In this document: piece by piece, positions 1 through 4,980 of the stretch
How positions within the stretch are numbered: position 1 is the first letter of the stretch
Layout: each line of letters begins with the position of its first letter
Assembly (NCBI GenBank): GCA_015655565.1
Contig: JAATEU010000046.1
Coordinates: 1-5,337, forward strand
Direction: 5' to 3'
Length of the DNA stretch: 5,337 nt
Source: Clostridiales bacterium
Lineage (GTDB): Bacteria > Bacillota > Clostridia > Lachnospirales > Lachnospiraceae
Program-made: the position numbers and the translations under genes
The notes under the pieces: model-generated
Seen by the model: the letters and a program-made list of their open reading frames with translations, nothing else
The model's database searches: none
Told to the model about the DNA's origin: nothing

Positions 1-1034
1 CGCCTAAAATCCATAAGATAACATTTGTTATTGAACGTATGGCAAAGTATAACGGCGGACAGACTTCCATCTTAAGATTAGGAACGGAATTATCAAAATC
101 AGGTTATCAGGTTGGCTATATTGTTTATAAACCTCAGACAAAATCCGATATGGAAGAGTGTGCAGGCTGCAATCTCAGTTCTTATCAGGGAGAAATGTAT
201 ACCAATAAATATCTGGATAAATTAAACTCTGATATCGTCATTGCCAGCTCCTGGGACACCGTAGCTTTTGCTAAGAAAATGAAAGGCTACAAAATGTATT
301 TCCTGCAGGATTATGAGCCCTATTTTTATTCCTTTGGCGAACTTTTTCTTATGGCTAATAAAACTTATGAACAGGGACTTCATATGGTCAGTCTGGGAGC
401 GTGGAATAAAGAAATGGTTGAGAAGAATTGTAATGTGATATCACCCCTGGATTATGTCGAATTTCCATATGAAAGCAGGGAATACCCTTCCTTTCCCAGA
501 GATTATGCAGCCTATTCCGGGAAAAAGGATTTTATCGTAGCGGTCTATTTAAAATATTATGGAAAAAGGCTCCCCTGTATTACCCAATACCTTTTAAAAC
601 AAGTTAAGGAAGCGTTTAAAAAAGACGGCATCAGCCTGTATATTAAATATTTTGGTGAAGATAAGAGCTTTCATTGCGATGCCGGCGAGAATTTAGGAAT
701 GTTATCAAAAAAAGAGATGTTGGCCCTATATAAAAAAGCTGATTTTGGAATGGTAGCCTCCATGAGCAACATTTCCCTGGTACCTTATGAGATGCTGGCA
801 ACCGGGCTGCCATTAATTGAATTTGAGGATGGAACTTTTCCTTATTTCTTTCCTGAAAGCTGCGCCCTGCTGACTTCCTTATCCTATATGGATCTATATC
901 ATAAAATGAAAGAAGCCATTAAGAATCCCCAAATGCTTCAGGATATGCACAATACGGCGGAAAACTGTTTAAAATCCTTAAGCTGGGGGGAAACGGCAAA
1001 TCAATTCAGTGAAATACTGAAAGGATTGATTTAA
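1..1034 (+). CDS. WsaF-like family glycosyltransferase, 5'-partial
   Basis: This is probably a cytoplasmic nucleotide-sugar glycosyltransferase (GT4-like fold) that adds a sugar, perhaps rhamnose, to a surface polysaccharide. The reading frame is open from base 3 and the residues before the first ATG (PKIHKITFVIER) form the expected first beta strand. The ATG at 39 has no Shine-Dalgarno, so it is internal and the true start lies upstream of the window. About 343 residues are visible. Family-like landmarks are the glycine pair in the N-terminal loop (NGGQTS, bases 51-68), the FLQDYEPYF segment (300-326), and the C-terminal donor-site block MSNISLVPYEM followed by ATGLP (762-809), the counterpart of the acidic GT4 nucleotide-sugar region. 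The next gene, also for a surface polymer, starts 54 bases after the TAA. Family membership is from recognised motifs; the sugar is inference. Confidence 0.8.
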   Translation, partial: PKIHKITFVIERMAKYNGGQTSILRLGTELSKSGYQVGYIVYKPQTKSDMEECAGCNLSSYQGEMYTNKYLDKLNSDIVIASSWDTVAFAKKMKGYKMYFLQDYEPYFYSFGELFLMANKTYEQGLHMVSLGAWNKEMVEKNCNVISPLDYVEFPYESREYPSFPRDYAAYSGKKDFIVAVYLKYYGKRLPCITQYLLKQVKEAFKKDGISLYIKYFGEDKSFHCDAGENLGMLSKKEMLALYKKADFGMVASMSNISLVPYEMLATGLPLIEFEDGTFPYFFPESCALLTSLSYMDLYHKMKEAIKNPQMLQDMHNTAENCLKSLSWGETANQFSEILKGLI

Positions 1035-1088
1035 GGCAGTAATCGAAACGCTGTTTTAATTATACATGGAACCTGGGGGAGGATAATA

Positions 1089-2276
1089 ATGAGAAGCCTT
1101 ATTAAAAATATTTTGCCTGAATGGATGCTTGCGGTATTAAAACAAATCAGATATATTTGGATTGTAGCCCTGTTTCATTTGTTTCACCTGTTACCGGTCC
1201 ATAAAACAAAAGTTGTAATCTGTAATGTGTGGGGTTTCGGAGATAATGCCAAATATATAGCGGAAGAGCTGGTAAAGCGAATAGTAAAAAAAGGACTGCG
1301 GATAATCTTTGTCACCAATCATCAGGGCTCTGCTTATGCACCGGATGGCATTAAGGTATTAAAAACAAACTCGGTAAGAGCCATACTGGCACTGGCAACA
1401 GCAAGGGTATGGGTTGATAATAACCGGAAAGAAAATTATATCAGGAAAAGAAAAGACCAATATTATATTCAAACCTGGCATGGCGGTATTGCTTTAAAGA
1501 AAATTGAAAAGGATTATGAAAGCAAGCTGGGAGCTGAATATGTGGCAAACGCAAAGAGAGATTCCGGGATGACGGATTTATATATATCCAACAGCAGTTT
1601 TTGTACAAATCTGTACCGCAGCAGTTTCTGGTATCAGGGGGAAATTTTAGAGTGCGGAAGCCCCAGGAATGATATCCTGCTTAAGCAAAGCAATTCCATA
1701 TTATCTAAGATACGAACCGGGCTTGGTGTTAAAGCAGATGTAAGGATAGCTATTTATGCCCCGACTTATCGCGAGGGAGATAATAACACGGAGCCTTATC
1801 AATTGGATTTTAATAAGCTTTTGCCGGCCATTGAAGGTAAATTCGGTGGGAAATGGATAGTTGCAGTAAGGCTTCATCCCCTGGTTTCAGGCCAAAGTGG
1901 ATTTTTAAACTACAACCGGCAGATTATCAATGCAACCTATTACCGGGATATCTATGAGCTGATGGCAGTGGGGGAATTATTAATAACAGATTATTCCAAT
2001 ATCATGTTTGAATTCTCCTTTATGAAAAAACCTGTTTTTCTATATGCATCCGATATGGAGGAGTACGGGAGGGAAAGAGGCTTTTATTTCGATTATGCAT
2101 CTCTGCCGTATGATAAAGCCAGGACAAAAGAAGAGTTAATTACTAATATTAATAACTTCGATAATTTGGTTTATCTGACTGAAGTGGAAGCATTTCTGAA
2201 TCAATTAACCATATATGAAACGGGAAATGCCTCGAAATGTGTGGCTGACAGAATCATAAAAACAATAAAATCATAA
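1089..2276 (+). CDS. CDP-glycerol glycerophosphotransferase family protein (TagB/TagF-like)
   Basis: This 395-residue peripheral membrane enzyme is predicted to transfer glycerol-phosphate (or a related polyol-phosphate) from a CDP-activated donor to a surface glycan or teichoic acid precursor. Residues 20-37 are hydrophobic and aromatic and could seat the protein on the membrane. The catalytic domain shows GFGDNAKY (49-56), YIQTWHGG (126-133) with the family's conserved His131, CGSPRND (189-195), YAPTYREG (223-230), RLHP (261-264) with the second conserved His263, and ITDYSN (299-304) followed by the MFEF..KKP segment. These match the family's usual order. The ATG is preceded by GGGGGAGG (1075-1082) at 6-base spacing. 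Upstream lies a glycosyltransferase gene, consistent with one operon. The exact acceptor, and whether it is a primer-type (TagB) or polymerising (TagF) enzyme, cannot be decided; the short length argues against a large two-domain polymerase. Confidence 0.9.
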   Translation: MRSLIKNILPEWMLAVLKQIRYIWIVALFHLFHLLPVHKTKVVICNVWGFGDNAKYIAEELVKRIVKKGLRIIFVTNHQGSAYAPDGIKVLKTNSVRAILALATARVWVDNNRKENYIRKRKDQYYIQTWHGGIALKKIEKDYESKLGAEYVANAKRDSGMTDLYISNSSFCTNLYRSSFWYQGEILECGSPRNDILLKQSNSILSKIRTGLGVKADVRIAIYAPTYREGDNNTEPYQLDFNKLLPAIEGKFGGKWIVAVRLHPLVSGQSGFLNYNRQIINATYYRDIYELMAVGELLITDYSNIMFEFSFMKKPVFLYASDMEEYGRERGFYFDYASLPYDKARTKEELITNINNFDNLVYLTEVEAFLNQLTIYETGNASKCVADRIIKTIKS

Positions 2277-2348
2277 ATAATAGATAGAATAAGAAGCAAA
2301 CAGCTGTGCATCCGGTAATAATGTAGTTGACGGGAACCTTGACAGTAG

Positions 2349-3362
2349 TTAAATGAGAAATCCGTATTTTAACGGGTCGTCAGTGTCAATAACGTACGTC
2401 GAATAACCCGAAATATAAGCACTGCCTGTTATTTCCGGAATGATAGCTTTATATGAACCAAGAGATATTTCTTCTTTAACCATTCCTTTAAACTTTGCTC
2501 CGGTAAAATTCTCATTTACAAAAACTTCTCCGGTTTTAATTTGTCCATGAGCATACAAGGCAGCTAATTTAGCGCTTGTACCAGTGCCGCAAGGTGAGCG
2601 GTCAACCTGGCCTTCGGCGGAAATGACAATGTTGCGCTGGCTTGATTCTGCAGAACTGTAAAACTCGGCATTGGCGACACCGCTTATATTAAGAGTCGGG
2701 TGAGAGACTATAATTTCTTTGTTGGTTTTTTCTATTAAATGGGCGGCGAAAGTGATTAATGAGGGAATATTTTTTGCCGATAGCTCAAATTCGAGTTTGT
2801 TCGCATCTATTAATGCAAAAAAACTACCGCCGAATGCAATATCAAAAGTGACCTCTATATCATCAATAGTATGTGTAATGTTATCCATATATAAAAACGA
2901 GGGAACATTTGTTATTGTTACTTCTAAGGCTTTTTTTTCATAAACTTTTACATTGGTTGCCACAATACCTGCCGGAGTATCTAAAACTACGCCGGTATAA
3001 GGTTCTTTAACAGGCACTAATCCGGCTTCAACAGCTACGGTAGCACAACCCATAGAAGCATGGCCGCACATATTTATCCATCTGTTTGCATCCATGTAGA
3101 TTACTCCAAGATCGGCGGCGGGATTAATTGGAGCCATGAGAACGGCACCTACCATGTCTTTGTGTCCGCGAGGTTCACACATAAGAGCTGATCTATATGC
3201 ATCACAATGAGACTCTAAGTAATTTTTTCTTTCTAACATGGTAATTCCTTTTGCCATGGGAAATCCAGAAGTAATGATACGCGTAGGCTCGCCAAGGGTA
3301 TGGGTTTCGTAAGCACAAAAGGTGTTTTCAAATCGCTCTGGATTAAATGGTGCATTCATCAT
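2349..3362 (-). CDS. Proline racemase family protein (racemase/epimerase)
   Basis: Cofactor-independent racemases of this family invert the alpha carbon of proline or 4-hydroxyproline using two cysteines, one on each face of the substrate. Both are present: NMCGHASMG near residue 99 and DRSPCGTGTSA near residue 258, counted from the start chosen here. Having both cysteines argues for racemase/epimerase rather than the dehydratase branch, in which the first cysteine is replaced. AFGGSFFALID in mid-protein looks closer to proline racemases than hydroxyproline epimerases, but this is only an impression. Length, about 337 residues, is normal. The frame is open back to a GTG at 3398, but that codon lies upstream of the predicted -10, so one of three consecutive ATGs (3365, 3362, 3359) must be the start; 3362 has the best spacing from the ribosome binding site. 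A terminator separates it from the upstream regulator gene, so it is probably monocistronic. It converges with the glycan genes, 72 bases apart. Confidence 0.9.
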   Translation of the reverse strand: MMNAPFNPERFENTFCAYETHTLGEPTRIITSGFPMAKGITMLERKNYLESHCDAYRSALMCEPRGHKDMVGAVLMAPINPAADLGVIYMDANRWINMCGHASMGCATVAVEAGLVPVKEPYTGVVLDTPAGIVATNVKVYEKKALEVTITNVPSFLYMDNITHTIDDIEVTFDIAFGGSFFALIDANKLEFELSAKNIPSLITFAAHLIEKTNKEIIVSHPTLNISGVANAEFYSSAESSQRNIVISAEGQVDRSPCGTGTSAKLAALYAHGQIKTGEVFVNENFTGAKFKGMVKEEISLGSYKAIIPEITGSAYISGYSTYVIDTDDPLKYGFLI

Positions 3363-3369
3363 CATTTTT

Positions 3370-3378
3370 CCCCTTTCT
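3370..3378 (-). promoter_or_regulatory. Ribosome binding site that sets the racemase start
   Basis: Reading the minus strand, AGAAAGGGG precedes three back-to-back ATG codons. It matches the extended anti-Shine-Dalgarno complement (AGAAAGG) and lies 4, 7 or 10 bases from the three ATGs. This rules out the far upstream GTG as the start and favours the middle ATG. Confidence 0.7.
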
Positions 3379-3388
3379 AATTTTTTTA

Positions 3389-3417
3389 ACAATATCACAG
3401 TTTTTTTGAAAAGTCAA
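3389..3417 (-). promoter_or_regulatory. Sigma-A promoter of the racemase gene
   Basis: On the minus strand, a -35 of TTGACT (3417-3412), a 17-base spacer and a -10 of TATTGT (3394-3389), preceded by TGA, a TGn extended -10. Transcription should start near 3382, about 20 bases before the start codon. The DNA upstream of the -35 (roughly 3418-3445) is almost pure A and T, like an UP element. Confidence 0.7.
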
Positions 3418-3472
3418 TAAAAAATTAATGTAATATTAAAAGAATAACGCAATATTAAAAAATAATCACAGT
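3394..3472. repeat. Pair of ATCACAGT octamers around the racemase promoter
   Basis: The octamer ATCACAGT occurs at 3394-3401, over the spacer/-10 junction of the racemase promoter, and again at 3465-3472, 71 bases upstream in the direction of transcription. Read on the minus strand both give ACTGTGAT. The region between them also holds two exact AATATTAAAA copies (3432-3441 and 3451-3460). They could be a regulator's half sites, but AT-rich DNA makes chance repeats common. Confidence 0.3.
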
Positions 3473-3525
3473 GTTAAAACATTCACTTGGATGTTATAAA
3501 ATAGTGCATTTTAACATTGGAGCAT

Positions 3526-3571
3526 AAAAAAAGAAAACCCCTAATCCATATCATTGATGAGGATTCAGGGG
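3526..3571 (-). terminator. Rho-independent terminator of the regulator gene
   Basis: The arms CCCCTAATCC (3538-3547) and GGATTCAGGGG (3561-3571) pair perfectly apart from one bulged C. On the minus strand the stem is followed by a run of T broken by a single C (complement of 3526-3537). It lies 19 bases after the regulator stop codon. There is no T run on the plus side, so it acts on minus-strand transcripts and separates the regulator mRNA from the racemase gene. Confidence 0.9.
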
Positions 3572-3589
3572 AATAATAGGTTAATACAC

Positions 3590-4261
3590 TTATTTAGAGT
3601 TATCCGGCTTTTGCAGGTTTCTTAAATGTAAATATACTGTATTTTTAGATATACATAAACTTTTTGATACGGTATTTACAGAATTTTTTAATTTAAAGAT
3701 ACCTTCATTATCTAATCTTGCGATAATTTCTTTATTTTTATTTACCATTAGAATGTTGGCAGCGAGGTTTACCTCATTTTGAATACGACGGATGGATTCT
3801 AAAATTAATTCAAGGGATGAGCTTACAAAATTCTCATTGTTAATTTTGGTAGCCACTGTTAAATCCTTGGGTGTAAAGGTATCCATAAAAGTATTTAGTG
3901 GCGTGTTCATATAAAAATTAATGCATAATAAGGAGATAACCCGGTTATTTTCACCACGAATTGCGATTGTTGAGGACTTAAGGGGTTCCCCGTTTCTGTT
4001 TGTGGCAAAATAAGAGATATACTGTTCTTCGGAAGTTGTTTGTATCTTATTGAGCATAGATAATGCAAAATCGGTTATCGGAGAACCTATATTCCTGCCG
4101 GTATGCTCGTTTAAAATCAGGATAACTGAATGATCTAAATCTTCCAGACTATGCAGTACAATTTCATAGCAAGGTCCAAGATAATCTGCCAGGCCAATTA
4201 AAGTACTTTTATATGATTCCAGAAGGAACCTTTCGTTTGCAGTTAACTCTAATGCTTTCAC
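3590..4261 (-). CDS. YheO/DauR-type transcriptional regulator (PAS-like domain plus HTH)
   Basis: This is a predicted cytoplasmic DNA-binding regulator of about 223 residues. The N-terminal part (about 20-125) resembles the YheO-type PAS-like sensor domain, with GPCYEIVLHSLEDL and HTGRNIGSPITDFAL as landmarks. The C-terminal part (about 165-220) resembles the DauR-type helix-turn-helix, with SVNTVSKSLCISKNTVYLHL as the likely recognition segment. In Pseudomonas, DauR controls D-arginine catabolism; related proteins often sit beside amino-acid racemase or deaminase genes. A GTG at 4270 is also in frame, but it overlaps the only Shine-Dalgarno, so the GTG at 4261 is preferred. The gene diverges from the ridA-like operon, has its own promoter and terminator, and a palindrome covers its -35, suggesting autoregulation. 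The ligand is unknown; a D-amino acid or a product of the neighbouring enzymes is a guess. Confidence 0.85.
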   Translation of the reverse strand: MKALELTANERFLLESYKSTLIGLADYLGPCYEIVLHSLEDLDHSVILILNEHTGRNIGSPITDFALSMLNKIQTTSEEQYISYFATNRNGEPLKSSTIAIRGENNRVISLLCINFYMNTPLNTFMDTFTPKDLTVATKINNENFVSSSLELILESIRRIQNEVNLAANILMVNKNKEIIARLDNEGIFKLKNSVNTVSKSLCISKNTVYLHLRNLQKPDNSK

Positions 4262-4269
4262 AATGTTCA

Positions 4270-4275
4270 CCTTTC
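4270..4275 (-). promoter_or_regulatory. Ribosome binding site that sets the regulator start
   Basis: GAAAGG on the minus strand ends 8 bases before the GTG at 4261, good spacing, but its last G is the first base of the in-frame GTG at 4270. A start at 4270 would leave no spacer, so the shorter protein is favoured. Confidence 0.6.
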
Positions 4276-4292
4276 ATTTGAAATTTAACTAC

Positions 4293-4321
4293 ATTATATA
4301 GCTTATTTTAGATTTATTCAA
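4293..4321 (-). promoter_or_regulatory. Sigma-A promoter of the regulator gene
   Basis: On the minus strand, TTGAAT (4321-4316), a 17-base spacer and a perfect TATAAT (4298-4293). Transcription should begin near 4286, giving a leader of about 25 bases. The -35 lies inside the 15-bp palindrome 4312-4326, so a protein bound there would block this promoter. Confidence 0.75.
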
Positions 4322-4326
4322 TAAAT
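4312..4326. promoter_or_regulatory. Candidate operator: palindrome over the regulator -35
   Basis: ATTTATTCAATAAAT is a perfect 7+1+7 inverted repeat that fully contains the regulator's -35 hexamer. Its ATT-S-AAT core also occurs in the larger palindrome at 4366-4382, so both could bind the same dimer. Autorepression is inferred from position alone. Confidence 0.45.
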
Positions 4327-4354
4327 AAATTCAACTGGAAATAAATTCAATTGG
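4323..4354. repeat. Tandem 16-bp direct repeat in the divergent promoter region
   Basis: AAATAAATTCAACTGG (4323-4338) is followed directly by AAATAAATTCAATTGG (4339-4354), identical at 15 of 16 positions. Each copy carries ATTCAA, the same hexamer that on the other strand forms the regulator's -35. The pair lies between the two divergent promoters, where operators or activator sites are expected. Confidence 0.6.
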
Positions 4355-4365
4355 AATAAAAAATA

Positions 4366-4382
4366 ATTTCATTGAATGAAAT
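4366..4382. promoter_or_regulatory. Candidate operator: 17-bp palindrome upstream of the ridA-like promoter
   Basis: ATTTCATTGAATGAAAT is a perfect 8+1+8 inverted repeat whose right edge is 8 bases before the -35 of the + strand promoter; its centre is about 52 bases upstream of the predicted start site. It is the longest perfect palindrome in this intergenic region and the best candidate for the regulator's binding site. At this position an activator is somewhat more likely than a repressor. Confidence 0.5.
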
Positions 4383-4390
4383 AAAGTGCA

Positions 4391-4419
4391 TTGACAATAT
4401 TGTTTTACAGTGCTAAAAT
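4391..4419 (+). promoter_or_regulatory. Strong sigma-A promoter of the RidA/aminotransferase operon
   Basis: A perfect -35 TTGACA (4391-4396), a 17-base spacer, and -10 TAAAAT (4414-4419) preceded by TGC, an extended -10. Transcription should start near 4426, giving a leader of about 60 bases. With this near-consensus sequence the promoter would be strong unless repressed. Confidence 0.8.
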
Positions 4420-4429
4420 CAAAAACAGG

Positions 4430-4454
4430 GGGGCACTAAGAAATTAGATGCCTC
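4430..4454 (+). other. Leader hairpin with a GAAA loop upstream of the RidA gene
   Basis: In the 5' leader, GGCACTAA (4432-4439) pairs with TTAG (4444-4447) plus TGCC (4449-4452) around one bulged A, closed by the GNRA tetraloop GAAA. Two further pairs (4430/4454 and 4431/4453) can extend the stem. The CCTC in its right arm (4451-4454) is also complementary to the GAGG (4475-4478) of the downstream Shine-Dalgarno, so an alternative fold is possible. Confidence 0.4.
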
Positions 4455-4486
4455 TTCTTAATTATAAGCCTTAGGAGGATTTAGAG

Positions 4487-4855
4487 ATGAATATTATTAA
4501 TACGAAGGAAGCGCCGGCTGCAATAGGACCATATTCACAGGGAATTGCCATAAATGGACTTGTTTTTGCATCCGGTCAGATTCCTGTAATCCCGGAAGAC
4601 GGTTCAATCCCGGCTGGAATAGAAGCACAGGCGGAGCGAAGCTGTAAAAATGTTGAAGCAATATTGAAAGCTTCAGGTACTGATATGACGAAAGTGGTTA
4701 AAACCACATGTTTCTTGGCAGATATGAGTGATTTTGCAGCTTTTAACAGTGTTTATGAAAGATACTTTACATCTAAGCCGGCTAGAAGCTGTGTCGCCGT
4801 GAAGGAGATACCTAAGGGACTTTTGTGTGAAATCGAAGCAATTGCTGTGATTTAG
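4487..4855 (+). CDS. RidA family reactive enamine/imine deaminase
   Basis: RidA (YjgF/YER057c/UK114) proteins are small cytoplasmic trimers that hydrolyse reactive enamine/imine intermediates, such as 2-aminoacrylate released by PLP enzymes, to keto acids and ammonia. The full 122-residue protein has APAAIGPYSQG (9-19) with Tyr16, FASGQIPV (27-34), and PARSCV (98-103), whose Arg100 corresponds to the substrate carboxylate-binding arginine (Arg105 in E. coli RidA). It ends CEIEAIAV, with Glu115 matching the active-site glutamate. Having these residues places it in the catalytically competent RidA group. The start is clear: AGGAGG (4473-4478) lies 8 bases before the ATG. It is the first gene after the strong divergent promoter and is followed by a PLP-enzyme gene, the natural source of its substrate. 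Confidence 0.95.
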   Translation: MNIINTKEAPAAIGPYSQGIAINGLVFASGQIPVIPEDGSIPAGIEAQAERSCKNVEAILKASGTDMTKVVKTTCFLADMSDFAAFNSVYERYFTSKPARSCVAVKEIPKGLLCEIEAIAVI

Positions 4856-4863
4856 GGAGGATA

Positions 4864-4968
4864 GGTTGAAAAAAGAGCACTTTCAACCGGAAAGAACCCC
4901 AAAATGAAATTCATAGGAATTTCATTTTGAGCTTCTTTCATTCCGATTTGTATGCCGCCAAGGCGGCA
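4864..4968 (+). other. Three-hairpin intergenic block between the RidA and PLP-enzyme genes
   Basis: Nearly every base here can pair. Hairpin 1: GGTTGAAA (4864-4871) with TTTCAACC (4881-4888). Hairpin 2: CAAAATGAAATTC (4900-4912) with GAATTTCATTTTG (4917-4929), a perfect 13-bp stem with a 4-base loop, extended across an internal loop by AAAGAA (4891-4896) with TTCTTT (4933-4938). Hairpin 3: TGCCGCC (4953-4959) with GGCGGCA (4962-4968), a very GC-rich stem ending 3 bases before the next gene's Shine-Dalgarno. None is followed by a T run, so none looks like an ordinary terminator. GGAGGATA occurs on both sides (4856-4863 and 4972-4979). It may be a processing, stability or attenuation element, or a small inserted palindromic element; no known riboswitch class is recognised. 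Confidence 0.7.
4866..4907 (+). other. Possible 13-codon leader peptide frame
   Basis: A TTG at 4866 is preceded at 5-base spacing by AGGGAGG (4854-4860), which overlaps the RidA stop codon. The frame encodes MKKEHFQPERTPK and stops at TGA (4905-4907) inside the left arm of the 13-bp hairpin. Ribosomes translating it would unwind hairpin 1 and reach hairpin 2. No run of one regulatory codon is seen. It may equally be a leftover ribosome binding site with no product. Confidence 0.25.
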
Positions 4969-4980
4969 GATGGAGGATAA

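Noticed and set aside
39..41. ATG as the start of the first glycosyltransferase gene
   Set aside because: The frame continues upstream to the window edge with a plausible beta strand, and no Shine-Dalgarno precedes this ATG.
2339..2370. A + strand promoter from TTGACA at 2339-2344
   Set aside because: The nearest -10-like hexamer (TATTTT at 2365) is 20 bases away, and the site would read antisense into the racemase gene; it is probably chance.
2719..2943. A 74-codon + strand open frame
   Set aside because: It lies antisense inside the racemase gene, has no recognisable domain, and is explained as a shadow of that gene.
3396..3398. GTG as the racemase start
   Set aside because: It lies upstream of the predicted -10 hexamer, so it would not be in the mRNA; a good ribosome binding site precedes the ATG triplet downstream.
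4272..4283. TTTCA-TT-TGAAA dyad near the regulator start as a third operator
   Set aside because: The arms are only 5 bases, it overlaps the ribosome binding site, and its spacing differs from the two larger palindromes, so it is too weak to call.
4900..4929. The 13-bp inverted repeat as a protein operator related to 4366-4382
   Set aside because: It shares TGAAAT/ATTTCA half sites, but in the opposite order with different spacing, and it lies inside a transcribed spacer; an RNA hairpin is the simpler reading.
4864..4968. CRISPR array or known riboswitch
   Set aside because: There are no regularly spaced direct repeats, and no motif of a riboswitch class I can recognise.
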